DNA of 64,000 nucleotides from Alphaproteobacteria bacterium MarineAlpha11_Bin1. GTDB taxonomy: Bacteria; Pseudomonadota; Alphaproteobacteria; MPNO01; UBA830. Location: positions 1 through 64,000 of the forward strand of contig PTJZ01000014.1 of assembly GCA_002937455.1 (NCBI GenBank), written 5' to 3'. The translations under genes and the position numbers were made by a program. This document shows positions 54,717 to 64,000 of the stretch, in pieces (the first letter of the stretch is position 1; each line of letters starts with the position of its first letter). The notes beneath the pieces were generated by a model, which searched no databases, was not told the DNA's origin, and worked only from the letters and a program-made list of their open reading frames with translations.

Positions 54717-55481
54717 TCAGGGCGGACCGCCCGATAGCAGATTCCTTACGCGATCCAAGTCTTCAGGAGTATCGACACCAACTGGGACGGTGTCAACGAG
54801 TGCAACGTCTACTCGCATACCGACTTCCAGTGCACGTAGCTGTTCCAGACGCTCCTGTCTTTCAAGGTTACTTTGCTCGATGCTGACAAACCTATCAAGC
54901 GCCTCACGTCGGAAACAATATAAACCGATATGATGATAATGTGGCCCATACGGTGCGTGGGGGATCGTCGCACGGCTAAAATAAAGCGCGCGACCAACAC
55001 GTGTATCATCGTCCTTCAACGCGATCACTACCTTAACAACGTTGGGATCGGTGCGTTCACGATCTTCCGAAATCTCTACAGCCAGTGTTGCAATGTCGAC
55101 GTCGGGATCTTCGAAGGGACCTAATACCGCGGTAATTAACCGGGACTCAATTGTAGGTAAATCTCCCTGAACGTTAATGACCGTATCGTATTGCCGGTTT
55201 GGATCATATATTTTAAGTGCTTGATGCACCCGATCAGACCCACTTGGAAGACCGGGATCAGTTATCACCGCATTACCACCGGCATCCAAAACAGCATCTA
55301 CAATTAGTTGATCACCTGCAGCGACTAAGACCGGTGCAATACCGGCCTCAACCGCCCGGCGCCAAACATGAACGATCATTGGATCACCGTCGATGTCGGC
55401 AAGCGGCTTATCCGGAAACCGTGTCGCCGCAAGGCGGGCGGGAATTACAATTACAGGATTCAATGTTGTTTGCATTATCAC
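54717..55481 (-). CDS. kdsB: 3-deoxy-manno-octulosonate cytidylyltransferase
   Basis: KdsB activates KDO with CTP for lipopolysaccharide inner-core synthesis. The 254 residues open VIVIPARLAATRFPDKPLAD, the family signature, followed by SGSDRVHQA and NVQGDLPTIE. The gene may start at 55475 (MQTTLNPV). It forms the kdsB-pheA pair divergent from cytochrome c that is common in alphaproteobacteria. Confidence 0.96.
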   Translation of the reverse strand: MIMQTTLNPVIVIPARLAATRFPDKPLADIDGDPMIVHVWRRAVEAGIAPVLVAAGDQLIVDAVLDAGGNAVITDPGLPSGSDRVHQALKIYDPNRQYDTVINVQGDLPTIESRLITAVLGPFEDPDVDIATLAVEISEDRERTDPNVVKVVIALKDDDTRVGRALYFSRATIPHAPYGPHYHHIGLYCFRREALDRFVSIEQSNLERQERLEQLRALEVGMRVDVALVDTVPVGVDTPEDLDRVRNLLSGGPP

Positions 55482-55650
55482 AGGCCTGTAGGTGGCGGAA
55501 ATGTATTTTAGGGTGCGACATTATACCCCTTGTACGCCGGCGGGAATGAAGTATTCGTGTGTAGGTTATTAGACATCCCAGTGCGCAGTAGTTAAATTTG
55601 CCGTTCCGGAGCAATCATTTCAAAGTCTGTTATTCCAGCGGAAATCTGAC

Positions 55651-56247
55651 ATGTCGTCATTCGAACTTAACAAGGTTATCGGTGCGTTCCTGCTCGCGGT
55701 GCTAACCATGGTGGTTATCGGCAAACTTGGCGATAATCTTGTAGCTACGGAAGAGAGTCACGGCGGCAAAAAAGAAGCCGATAAGGTAGTTGTCGCCTCC
55801 GCTCCCGCCAAGCCGAAGAAACCAAAAATACTTCAGCCGATCATTGGCATGCTAGCATTGGCGGATCCCGCCGCGGGCAAGAAGGTGTTCGCAAAGTGCA
55901 AAGCCTGCCACAAGATTGCAAAGGACGGTAAAAACGGGATCGGTCCAAACCTCTGGAATGTCGTTAGTGCCAAACGCGGGGTGGTCGAAGGCTTCAAATA
56001 TTCCGATGCACTCAAATCCAAAGAAGGAAGTTGGACTTATGAAAGTCTCAACGCTTTCCTCGCCAAACCCAAGGAATATATTAAGGGCACTAAGATGTCA
56101 TTTGCTGGCTTGAAAAAGGTAAAGGACCGCTCAAATGTAGTGGCTTACCTCCGAGAAGGTGCCGACGCGCCGGTGCCCCTTCCCAGCCAATCAGAGATCG
56201 ACGCCGTGATGAAAACCCTTAAAAAGGAAAAGACAGCGGCGGAATGA
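55651..56247 (+). CDS. Membrane-anchored class I cytochrome c (CycM/c552 type)
   Basis: The 198-residue protein has an N-terminal span (about 9-27) that stays as an anchor, a lysine/alanine/proline-rich linker, and a monohaem domain. The haem site is CKACH (Cys83, Cys86, His87), and the methionine ligand is in KMSFAG (about 148). CycM-type proteins carry electrons between bc1 and terminal oxidase. The haem would be attached by the ccm system of this window. Confidence 0.92.
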   Translation: MSSFELNKVIGAFLLAVLTMVVIGKLGDNLVATEESHGGKKEADKVVVASAPAKPKKPKILQPIIGMLALADPAAGKKVFAKCKACHKIAKDGKNGIGPNLWNVVSAKRGVVEGFKYSDALKSKEGSWTYESLNAFLAKPKEYIKGTKMSFAGLKKVKDRSNVVAYLREGADAPVPLPSQSEIDAVMKTLKKEKTAAE

Positions 56248-56356
56248 GCCTATACTCAAGTTGTATATGCGGAAATGCCCCCACGTTGGTTTACACGAAT
56301 CTTAGCACCGGTACCCGCGCTCTCTTTCAAAGAGGTGCGATTCGCGACAGACTGGT

Positions 56357-57139
56357 ATGATGTCTGTCACCAATTCATTCGAGTTTATTTCGCTAGCGAA
56401 CCGCCTTGCGGATGCGAGCGGCGCGGCAATACGCCCTTACTTCCGCAGACCAGTTGCTATTGATACCAAAGCAGATGCATCACCGGTCACCGTAGCAGAT
56501 CGAGAAGCAGAGCATGCAATCCGTTCGATTCTCTCTAGCGTCAGGCCCGAAGATGGGATCATTGGTGAGGAATTTGGCAGCGAAAATATTGACGCCGAGA
56601 ATGTCTGGATTATCGATCCAATCGATGGCACTAAGTCCTTTATCACCGGCCGGCCAATCTTCGGTACGCTAATCGCGCTGACCAAGAACGAAACTCCGAT
56701 TCTTGGTGTCATCGATCAGCCAATTACCGGCGAACGATGGATAGGGTTACGGGGCGAGGGAGTATCTCTTAACGGGGAGGCCGTCCGCACGCGACGCTGC
56801 TCCACTCTAGCACACGCTACAATCGCAACTACCGACCCATCTTTGTTTGGCGAGGAGGAGATTGGCAAGTGGATACTGGTGGCGGAAAGAGCACGTCACG
56901 TTGTTTACGGTGGTGACTGTTATAACTATGCCCAGATTGCAGTTGGACTCGTCGATGCGGTTATAGAATCGGGCCTTCAGCCATATGATTTCGCCGCCCT
57001 CCCCCCTGTGATTGAGGAGGCGGGCGGTATCGTCACTGACTGGCGGGGGAACCCCCTGACACTATCGTCGGACGGCACTGTCATCGCATGCGGTGATTTA
57101 GAAGTACATACCGAGCTTTTAGATTTACTGGCCGGATGA
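56357..57139 (+). CDS. hisN: Inositol-monophosphatase-family phosphatase, likely histidinol-phosphatase HisN
   Basis: The 260-residue Mg-dependent phosphatase has metal-site motifs GEEFG (about 72-76) and DPIDGTKSFITGRPIFGTLIAL (about 91-112), and a third site in GLQPYDFAALPPVIEEAGG. The DGTKSFxxGxPxFGTLIAL form is typical of HisN, which dephosphorylates histidinol phosphate; 3'-phosphoadenosine or inositol phosphatase activity is the alternative. No other his genes are nearby, as usual for alphaproteobacterial hisN. Confidence 0.85.
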   Translation: MMSVTNSFEFISLANRLADASGAAIRPYFRRPVAIDTKADASPVTVADREAEHAIRSILSSVRPEDGIIGEEFGSENIDAENVWIIDPIDGTKSFITGRPIFGTLIALTKNETPILGVIDQPITGERWIGLRGEGVSLNGEAVRTRRCSTLAHATIATTDPSLFGEEEIGKWILVAERARHVVYGGDCYNYAQIAVGLVDAVIESGLQPYDFAALPPVIEEAGGIVTDWRGNPLTLSSDGTVIACGDLEVHTELLDLLAG

Positions 57140-57259
57140 AGCGTATTTAATTTGGCTCTGAGCTCGACCACCGTTAAATCACATTAACTTCGGGTCTGGG
57201 ACTTGCCCCGACACTCAAAACGCATAATTGTGGTCTTAGTGCAAAGATAGGTATCTACC

Positions 57260-59092
57260 GTGAATGGAATATTGGCTATTGCTGTATCAGCGATGCTGCT
57301 TGCAGCCCCGGCCCACGTTAAGGGCGAGAATTCAACTTCGACTACCAGTCACGGTTTAACACTATTAGAAAAACTAAAATATCCGAAAGAATTTAAGCAC
57401 TTGGAGTATGTGAATCCGAATGCGCCAAAAGGAGGCATGCTTCGACAATACAGAATCGGATCGTTCGATACCTTCAATCCATATATCATCAAAGGCACGC
57501 CTACCGGTGCGTTAGGTATGGTCGTACAGAACCTCATGGAAAGCCCACTTGATGAGGTTTCAGCCGGATATGGCCAGATTGCTGAAAGCGTCGAGGTCGC
57601 GGATGATCTCTCCTATACGACGTTCAATTTGCGCCGTGATGCACAATTCCATGACGGGACCCCTGTCACAGCAGATGACGTAACCTGGACATTTAATGCT
57701 TTGAAAAAAGACGGGCGCCCTTTTTATCGCTTCTATTACAAGAATATCACCCGTGCTGTGAAACAAGGTCCGCATCGGGTTAAGTTTGAATTCAGTGGCC
57801 CCCCGAACCGGGAACTTCCGCATATTACAGGGCAATTGCCCGTCATGTCTAAGAAATGGTGGTCAACGCGCGATTTCTCCAAAACAAGCTTGGAACCACC
57901 AGTCGGGAGCGGCCCATATCGTATTGTGAACTTTGAAGCTGGTCGTTACGTCGAGTTGGAAAGAGTAAACGGATGGTGGGGCCGCGAAAAACCTCTTAAT
58001 AAAGGACGTTATAACTACGATAGAGTCCGAATCGATTATTACCGCGATCAAACCGTAGCGTTAGAAGCATTTAAGGTCGGCCGTTACGATCTGCGTAGCG
58101 AAAACACCTCCCTAACATGGGCCACTGGATACACTTTTCCGGCACGGAAAAACGGACGCGTAAAGCTCGAAGAGATTAGACATGATCGACCCACAGGAAT
58201 GCAGGCTTTCGCGTTCAATACTCGCCTTCCGATGTTCCAAGATATAGAGCTACGCCGGGCGATCGCCTATGCCTTCGATTTCGAATGGTCGAATAAGAAT
58301 CTATTTTACGGCCAATACGCACGCACCAAAAGTTTCTTTTCAAATTCAGATTTAGCCGCCACTGAACTACCGTCAAAGCAAGAGCTTTTTCTGCTCGAGC
58401 CGTGGCGAGGTAAGATTCCAAGTCAAGCTTTTACACAGGTCTATGAACCACCGACTTCTGATGGATCAGGTAATGTCCGGCGAAACCTGCGTATCGCGCT
58501 GAAAATCCTGCGCACAGCGGGATACAAGATCCTAAAAAATCAATTGATTTCACCCAAGACTGGCAAACCAGTTATATTTGAAATATTGCTTGTCAGCCCG
58601 GCCTTCGAACGTATCGCAGCACCCTTTGTCAAGAACCTCGCACGCCTTGGTATTAGGGCAAATATTCGGACAGTGGATCAGTCTCAGTATATTAATCGTG
58701 TCCGTACTTTCGACTTCGATATGATTATCTCTAGCTTTGGCCAGTCAGAGTCTCCCGGGAATGAACAGCGAAATTATTGGAGTTCCGAGGCCGCGGACCG
58801 GCCTGGCGGGCGCAATGTGATCGGCATAAAGAACCCGGCGGTCGATGCGTTGATTGAGAAGATAATAAATGCCAAAGACAGAGAATCGCTAGTCTATGCG
58901 ACCCGTGCGCTAGACCGTGTGTTACTTTGGAACCACTACGTTGTTCCGCAGTGGCACGTTCGCATCAGCCGCATGGCGTATTGGGACAGATTTGGAATTC
59001 CTCAGCACCCTAAGTATGGAGTTGATCCAATGAGTTGGTGGATTGATCCAGGGAAAGAGTCTGCGCTTAAAGGTGCCCGTAAAAAGCATTAA
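57260..59092 (+). CDS. yejA: Peptide ABC transporter substrate-binding protein, first copy
   Basis: The 610-residue SBP_bac_5 protein has a signal peptide (about 1-22) and mature opening GLTLLEKLKYPKEFKHLEYVNP, followed by NAPKGG and SFDTFNPYI, hallmarks of the YejA group. YejA-type systems import oligopeptides, and in E. coli also microcin C. The start is GTG at 57260. It lies 33 nt before a second, paralogous copy and upstream of the permease genes. Confidence 0.92.
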   Translation: MNGILAIAVSAMLLAAPAHVKGENSTSTTSHGLTLLEKLKYPKEFKHLEYVNPNAPKGGMLRQYRIGSFDTFNPYIIKGTPTGALGMVVQNLMESPLDEVSAGYGQIAESVEVADDLSYTTFNLRRDAQFHDGTPVTADDVTWTFNALKKDGRPFYRFYYKNITRAVKQGPHRVKFEFSGPPNRELPHITGQLPVMSKKWWSTRDFSKTSLEPPVGSGPYRIVNFEAGRYVELERVNGWWGREKPLNKGRYNYDRVRIDYYRDQTVALEAFKVGRYDLRSENTSLTWATGYTFPARKNGRVKLEEIRHDRPTGMQAFAFNTRLPMFQDIELRRAIAYAFDFEWSNKNLFYGQYARTKSFFSNSDLAATELPSKQELFLLEPWRGKIPSQAFTQVYEPPTSDGSGNVRRNLRIALKILRTAGYKILKNQLISPKTGKPVIFEILLVSPAFERIAAPFVKNLARLGIRANIRTVDQSQYINRVRTFDFDMIISSFGQSESPGNEQRNYWSSEAADRPGGRNVIGIKNPAVDALIEKIINAKDRESLVYATRALDRVLLWNHYVVPQWHVRISRMAYWDRFGIPQHPKYGVDPMSWWIDPGKESALKGARKKH

Positions 59093-59125
59093 CGCCAGTG
59101 AAAGCCATCGGACTAAAATGGTCAC

Positions 59126-61012
59126 ATGATGAAAATCTTAATTGCGTTAATCGCAGTAGCAATGCTGTTTCCAGAATCTACGAGGGCTGCCGATCCAAAA
59201 CCTCGCTTTGGGTTAAGCGTTTTCGGTGACCTCAAATATCGCCCTAATTTCAAGCATTTCGATTATGTCAATCCACAGGCGCCAAAGGGCGGTACAATTA
59301 AGGTGCCTGGACTGGATACGTTCGAAACCATTCACCCATTCATCCTTAAAGGTCGTAAGGAGCTTTTTGCCGAACCGCTACTCTATGATAGCCTTATGGC
59401 GCGGTCATTAGACGAGCCTGATTCCTATTATGGGCTAGTAGCTAGGACAGTCGAATTACCGAAGGATAGGTCTTGGGTGGCGTTCAATCTTGATCCTAGG
59501 GCAAAGTTCCATGATGGTACGCAGATTATAGTGGACGATATTATCTTCACTTTTAATGTACTCATAAATCACGGTCACCCACGCTATCGAATAAATTATA
59601 GGGATGTTGCAACAGTGACGGCAACGTCTTCCTCACGGGTAAAGTTTACATTTAAGGCCGGCTACCACCGAGATCTGCCGACACGGCTAGCCGCTCTGCC
59701 GGTTCTTTCAAGGGCCTATTATCAAAAGACCGACTTCAAAAAGACATCCTTTAAACCGGCGCTTTCCAGCGGGCCATACAGGGTGGGTAAGTTAGAGCCG
59801 GGCCGTTCAATCACCTATAAACGAGTTGACAATTACTGGGCAAGAAATCTGGCAGTAAACCGCGGTCGTTTCAACTTCGATAGGGTGACGGTTGAGTACT
59901 ACCGAGACCGAGAGGTCGCTTTTCAAGCTTTCTTCTCCAATCAGTACGACTTCCGAGAAGAATTCACCTCTCGTCAATGGGCAACTCAGTACGACAAGCC
60001 GCCAGTGAACAGGGGGCTAATTGTTCGAGAGACCTTGCCCGACGAGACCCCTTCCGGCGTTCAAGCATTCATCTTGAATCTGCGCCGCCCTAAATTCCAA
60101 GACTTGGGTTTGCGAACAGCGATGGATTTAGCTTTCGATTACGAATGGACTAATAAGACGCTTTTCTATGGGCTTTATGACCGCACCAATTCGATGTTCG
60201 AAAACTCAAACTTAGCGGCCAAACAGTTACCATCAAAAAAGGAACTCGCACTTCTGGAGCCCCTCCGGGGCAAAGTACCGAAAGAAGTATTTAACGAGGT
60301 TTTCCGCGCACCAGTGACGGATGGGTCGGGCCGTATTCGTGGTAATCTGCGGAAGGCTAGCCGACTTATAAAACAGGCAGGATATCGAATCAAAAACGGT
60401 TTTCTGATTGATAAGTCTGGAGTTCCGTTGGCAATCGAATTCCTGTTATTCGAAGCAAGTTTCAAGCGTATCATCAATCCATACCTTAAGAATCTTAAAC
60501 GCCTGGGTATTAAGGCGAGTATTCGCATCGTCGATGCGTCCAACTTCAAACGTCGTCAAGACAGTTTTGATTTTGACGTGGTCATCCGGAGAATTGCACA
60601 ACCGCTTACGCCCGGGATTGAACAGCGTAATTACTTCGGATCAGAGTTCGCCGACATCCCGGGATCATTCAATATCGGCGGTGTGCAAAATCCAGCGGTA
60701 GATATGCTAATTGAGAAGGTGGTTTCCGCGAAAAATCGAAACGATCTTATCGTCGCCGTCAGAGCATTGGACCGGGTTTTATTATGGAACCGATATGTCG
60801 TCACACAATGGTACAAGGGCGTGCGCAATATCGCTTACTGGAACAAGTTCAGCCGCCCGGCGATAACACCTAAATTCGATCTAGGCGTGATCGATACGTG
60901 GTGGTTCGACGCGAAAAAAGCGGAGATGATAGAAAAAGGCGACGCGCCTCCGGCGCCGCCCAATGCGATTTGGGCACTACCGAACACCAATATTCGATCA
61001 TCAACCGAATGA
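59126..61012 (+). CDS. yejA: Peptide ABC transporter substrate-binding protein, second copy
   Basis: A 628-residue paralogue of the preceding gene with a signal peptide (about 1-21), then GLSVFGDLKYRPNFKHFDYVNP and APKGG. The overall plan is the same, including RRPKFQDLGLRTAMDLAFDYEW and the conserved EQRNYFGSE near the C-terminus. The copies differ through most of their length, suggesting different peptide preference. The stop overlaps yejB in an ATGA. Confidence 0.92.
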   Translation: MMKILIALIAVAMLFPESTRAADPKPRFGLSVFGDLKYRPNFKHFDYVNPQAPKGGTIKVPGLDTFETIHPFILKGRKELFAEPLLYDSLMARSLDEPDSYYGLVARTVELPKDRSWVAFNLDPRAKFHDGTQIIVDDIIFTFNVLINHGHPRYRINYRDVATVTATSSSRVKFTFKAGYHRDLPTRLAALPVLSRAYYQKTDFKKTSFKPALSSGPYRVGKLEPGRSITYKRVDNYWARNLAVNRGRFNFDRVTVEYYRDREVAFQAFFSNQYDFREEFTSRQWATQYDKPPVNRGLIVRETLPDETPSGVQAFILNLRRPKFQDLGLRTAMDLAFDYEWTNKTLFYGLYDRTNSMFENSNLAAKQLPSKKELALLEPLRGKVPKEVFNEVFRAPVTDGSGRIRGNLRKASRLIKQAGYRIKNGFLIDKSGVPLAIEFLLFEASFKRIINPYLKNLKRLGIKASIRIVDASNFKRRQDSFDFDVVIRRIAQPLTPGIEQRNYFGSEFADIPGSFNIGGVQNPAVDMLIEKVVSAKNRNDLIVAVRALDRVLLWNRYVVTQWYKGVRNIAYWNKFSRPAITPKFDLGVIDTWWFDAKKAEMIEKGDAPPAPPNAIWALPNTNIRSSTE

Positions 61013-62118
61013 TTGCCTATATCATACGACGCCTATTGCTGATCATCCCTACGCTGCTGGGGATAATGGTTATCAACTTTGCTATCGTTCAGTTGGCGCC
61101 GGGTGGACCTATTGAGCAAATCATTGCAGAGCTAAGCGGTATAGATGCTGGCACTACCGGGCGAATTAGCGGAGCCGGATCAGAGGTATCTGGCGGCACA
61201 GCACAGGCCTCTGCCAGCCTCAATACCGACGACAGCGGTTACCGCGGAGCCCAAGGCCTTGATCCTGAGTTTATCGAGGAATTGGAGAGACAATTCGGTT
61301 TCGACAAACCGGTACATGAACGATTCATCAATATGATGGCCAGTTTCATTATGTTTGATTTCGGTACTAGCTTTTTCCGAGATGAGACGGTTATCGATCT
61401 CGTGTTGGAGAAAATGCCAGTGTCTATATCACTAGGTCTTTGGACCACAATGATAGTCTATCTGGTCTGTATACCGCTTGGAATTCGAAAGGCCGTTGCG
61501 GACGGCAGCCGTTTTGATATTTGGACCACAACCCTACTAACACTCGGTTTCGCAATTCCATCTTTCGTGATGGCGATCCTGCTTATCGTCCTGTTCGCTG
61601 GTGGCAGCTTCCTTGATATTTTTCCTCTCCGCGGTCTCATCTCGGAAGATTTTGACCAGCTGTCACTGGGCGGTCAGGCTCTCGACTACCTCTGGCACTT
61701 GGTACTCCCGATCACCGCGCTAGTCCTAGGAGGCCTACTGTCGCTCACAATGCTAACCAAAAACTCATATCTTGATCAGATCAATATGCTTTATGTCCAG
61801 ACGGCTCGGGCTAAAGGGCTAAGCGAGAACCGAGTAATGTACGGCCATGTCTTTCGAAACGCTATGCTTATAGTAATCGCAGGATTCCCAGGCGCTTTCG
61901 TCGGAATACTTTTTACCGGCGCAATGCTAATTGAGATAATTTTTTCGCTTGATGGTCTCGGACTATTGGGTTTCGAAGCAGCAATAAAACGCGATTATCC
62001 GATTATGTTCGCAACGGTCTATTTCTTCACCCTACTTGGGCTGATAATGAATCTGATCGGCGACCTGATGTATACTATCATCGATCCGCGGATTGATTTT
62101 GAAGGCCGTCATGTCTGA
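61009..62118 (+). CDS. yejB: Peptide ABC transporter permease YejB
   Basis: The 369-residue inner-membrane permease starts at 61009 (MIAYIIRRLLLIIPTLLGIMV); a longer frame lies inside the second yejA. It has six hydrophobic spans, a long periplasmic loop after the first, and the EAA loop YVQTARAKGLSENRVMYGHVFRNAM (about 262-286). It overlaps yejE by 8 nt. Confidence 0.94.
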   Translation: MIAYIIRRLLLIIPTLLGIMVINFAIVQLAPGGPIEQIIAELSGIDAGTTGRISGAGSEVSGGTAQASASLNTDDSGYRGAQGLDPEFIEELERQFGFDKPVHERFINMMASFIMFDFGTSFFRDETVIDLVLEKMPVSISLGLWTTMIVYLVCIPLGIRKAVADGSRFDIWTTTLLTLGFAIPSFVMAILLIVLFAGGSFLDIFPLRGLISEDFDQLSLGGQALDYLWHLVLPITALVLGGLLSLTMLTKNSYLDQINMLYVQTARAKGLSENRVMYGHVFRNAMLIVIAGFPGAFVGILFTGAMLIEIIFSLDGLGLLGFEAAIKRDYPIMFATVYFFTLLGLIMNLIGDLMYTIIDPRIDFEGRHV

Positions 62119-63217
62119 CACCATGTCCGCTGATCGATCATCGAGACAGATTGCGTTGCCGGTAAAGAAAACGGCACTATTCGGAATCCGCGTCTCCCCG
62201 CTTAATTTACGGCGCATAGAAAATTTTAAGCGGAATCGGCGCGGCCGCTGGTCATTGTGGATTTTTACAGCGCTATTTCTAGGGACACTACCCGCAGAAT
62301 TTATCGCTAATGACCGCCCTCTTATTATTTGGCACCAAGGTTCTATCTATACTCCAGTTTTGAAAACTTATGCTGAAACAGTGTTCGGCGGCGATTTCGA
62401 AACTGAAGCAGAATACCGCGAACCAGACGTGAAGGACCTTATAGAAAAAAAGGGCGGCTGGATGATTTGGCCGCTTATTGAATATAGTTACAATACCGTC
62501 AATCTGAACTTGAAAGTTCCGGCACCGGCGCCCCCGTCACTAGATAATGTGCTTGGTACTGACGATCAGGGCCGTGACGTTCTGGCTCGGATCATATACG
62601 GTTTTCGAATATCAGTTCTATTCGGGCTGATTTTGACAGTATTTGGATCTTTTATTGGCATCATAGCGGGAGCGTTCCAAGGCTTCTTTGGCGGGCTCTT
62701 GGATCTTCTGTTCCAACGTTTTATTGAGATTTGGGGCGGGCTTCCGCAGCTCTATATCCTGATCATCCTCTCGAGCGTTATCATTCCGGGCTTCTGGACG
62801 CTGTTACTAATCCTTCTATTATTTGGCTGGACGTCACTGGTTGGCGTGGTTCGCGCCGAATTTCTTCGCGCCCGTAATTTCGAGTTCGTCAGGGCCGCTC
62901 GGGCACTTGGAGCTGGAAATTTAGCAATTATGTTCCGTCATGTCTTGCCTAACGCCCTCGTGGCAACGCTTACATTCCTTCCGCTAATCTTGACCGGATC
63001 GATAACAAGCCTTACGGCGCTCGATTTCCTTGGTCTTGGCCTGCCACCAGGATCGCCGTCACTCGGCGAACTTCTGCAACAGGGTAAAACCAACCTTCAG
63101 GCGCCATGGCTTGGGTTAACATCTACTATCGCAATATCCTTAACGCTGATCCTGCTAATTTTCGTTGGCGAAGCAGTCCGCGATGCTTTTGATCCGAGAA
63201 AAACTTTCAATGGCTAA
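62111..63217 (+). CDS. yejE: Peptide ABC transporter permease YejE
   Basis: The 368-residue second permease starts at 62111 (MSDTMSADR). It has the YejE-specific N-terminal segment with ANDRPL, the LGTDDQGRDVLARIIYGFR motif (about 147-166) and the EAA loop FEFVRAARALGAGNLAIMFRHVLPNAL-like region. A further ATG at 62093 is less likely. It overlaps yejF by 8 nt. Confidence 0.94.
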   Translation: MSDTMSADRSSRQIALPVKKTALFGIRVSPLNLRRIENFKRNRRGRWSLWIFTALFLGTLPAEFIANDRPLIIWHQGSIYTPVLKTYAETVFGGDFETEAEYREPDVKDLIEKKGGWMIWPLIEYSYNTVNLNLKVPAPAPPSLDNVLGTDDQGRDVLARIIYGFRISVLFGLILTVFGSFIGIIAGAFQGFFGGLLDLLFQRFIEIWGGLPQLYILIILSSVIIPGFWTLLLILLLFGWTSLVGVVRAEFLRARNFEFVRAARALGAGNLAIMFRHVLPNALVATLTFLPLILTGSITSLTALDFLGLGLPPGSPSLGELLQQGKTNLQAPWLGLTSTIAISLTLILLIFVGEAVRDAFDPRKTFNG

Positions 63218-64000
63218 GTCAGCGGAAATGGATAAATTGATCGAAATCAACGATCTATCAGTTTCGTTTGGTCGCGGCGATGCGGAACACCGAGCAGTCA
63301 AAAACGTCTCCTTCGATATTCGGAAGCGCGAAACCATAGCCCTCGTTGGTGAATCCGGGTCGGGTAAGTCAGTCACCGCGCTTTCGATCATGCATCTACT
63401 CCCCTATCCCAATGCGCATCACCCTTCCGGCTCGATCAATCTTCTTGGTGAAGAACTGATCGGCGCTCCAACGGCGCGCATGCAACAGATTCGGGGCAAC
63501 CGAATCGCGATCATCTTTCAGGAACCAGTAACGTCACTTAATCCGCTACATACAATCGAAAAGCAGATCAGCGAAATCCTCTTAGTGCACAAAAAAGTTG
63601 ATAAGGGGATCGCGCGCAGACGTTGCATCGAACTGCTGACCGAAGTCGGTTTGTCAAGCGAAGAGGAAAGGCTTTCGGCTTACCCTCATGAGTTATCTGG
63701 TGGCCAGCGTCAGCGCGTTATGATTGCCATGGCGCTGGCTAATGATCCCGAACTCTTGATCGCAGATGAACCGACTACTGCGTTGGACGTTACTATTCAA
63801 GCCCAGATTCTGGCCCTGCTTAGGAAGATCCAGCGGAAGAGAGGTATGTCGATACTTCTGATCACTCACGATCTTAGCATCGTTCGCAAGATCGCTCATC
63901 GCATTTGCGTTATGAAGGACGGTGAGATCTTAGAGTCTGGAGAGACTGCCTCTCTTCTCGAAAATCCCCAACACGAATACACTCAGCACCTCCTTGCGTC
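63210..64000 (+). CDS. yejF: Peptide ABC transporter ATP-binding protein YejF, partial
   Basis: The frame starts at the ATG at 63210, inside the end of yejE, and is open at the right window edge after 263 codons. The first ATPase domain has Walker A GESGSGKS (about 48-55), the signature LSGGQRQRV and Walker B LLIADEPTTALD, followed by the H-loop LITHDLSIV. YejF-type proteins carry two fused ATPase domains, so the second should lie beyond the window. Confidence 0.95.
   Translation, partial: MAKSAEMDKLIEINDLSVSFGRGDAEHRAVKNVSFDIRKRETIALVGESGSGKSVTALSIMHLLPYPNAHHPSGSINLLGEELIGAPTARMQQIRGNRIAIIFQEPVTSLNPLHTIEKQISEILLVHKKVDKGIARRRCIELLTEVGLSSEEERLSAYPHELSGGQRQRVMIAMALANDPELLIADEPTTALDVTIQAQILALLRKIQRKRGMSILLITHDLSIVRKIAHRICVMKDGEILESGETASLLENPQHEYTQHLLA

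Noticed and set aside
1..64000. CRISPR arrays, insertion sequences, toxin-antitoxin pairs or biosynthetic clusters
   Set aside because: I saw no regularly spaced repeats, transposase genes with terminal inverted repeats, or such gene pairs; only the integrase at the left is mobile-element related.

Overview
The window reads as chromosomal DNA of a free-living, respiring alphaproteobacterium. The evidence is the ChvG/ChvI two-component pair beside pckA, the tsaE-amgK-murU-addB-addA-trxA gene order, the kdsB-pheA pair divergent from a membrane-anchored cytochrome c, a HisN-type histidinol phosphatase and a full ccmABCDEFGHI system. A Rhodospirillales-like lineage is my best guess from gene order; the sequence alone does not fix the order or genus. 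Most of the window is core genome, with one mobile-element edge at the left.

Layout. 1-2209: edge of an integrated element next to tRNA-Ser(GGA). A tyrosine integrase, an unknown protein and the start of an AlpA-like regulator all read leftward out of the window. 2375-9282: a small membrane protein, lepA, then the rpmI-rplT-pheS-pheT translation cluster and trxA. 9393-18066: a tight operon tsaE-amgK-murU-addB-addA (tRNA modification, cell-wall sugar recycling, recombination). 18346-23551: ahcY with a structured leader, rapZ, chvG and chvI. The phosphotransferase genes often found between these are absent. 24012-26517: a HugZ-like protein and pckA. 26576-34051: an iron-uptake region with a PadR-like regulator and fbpC on the minus strand, and a DUF4856-like protein, a fatty acid hydroxylase/sterol desaturase, fbpA and fbpB on the plus strand. 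Fur-box-like sites sit at the promoters. 34104-41748: polA, a truncated quinone oxidoreductase, an EamA transporter and acnA. 42104-49534: cytochrome c maturation genes. 49628-53762: recR, ybaB, dnaX, the SRP RNA and nudC. 53801-57139: pheA, kdsB, cytochrome c and hisN. 57260-64000: a peptide ABC transporter with two tandem binding proteins (yejA-like x2, yejB, yejE, and a yejF cut by the window end).

How the parts fit together. The Ccm system would supply haem to the membrane-anchored cytochrome c at 55651. The ferric ABC transporter and the HugZ-like protein point to iron and haem acquisition under iron control. ChvG/ChvI beside pckA is the usual alphaproteobacterial envelope/acid-sensing and central-carbon neighbourhood. 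Many gene joins are 1-11 nt overlaps (often ATGA), which fixes several starts downstream of the longest possible reading frame.

No clearly new defence or biosynthetic system is visible. The best leads are the ahcY leader with two alternative pairings, the iron operon carrying a DUF4856 protein and a lipid hydroxylase, the Fur-box-controlled cysteine-rich PadR-like regulator, the loss of phosphotransferase genes around rapZ, and the element edge at tRNA-Ser.
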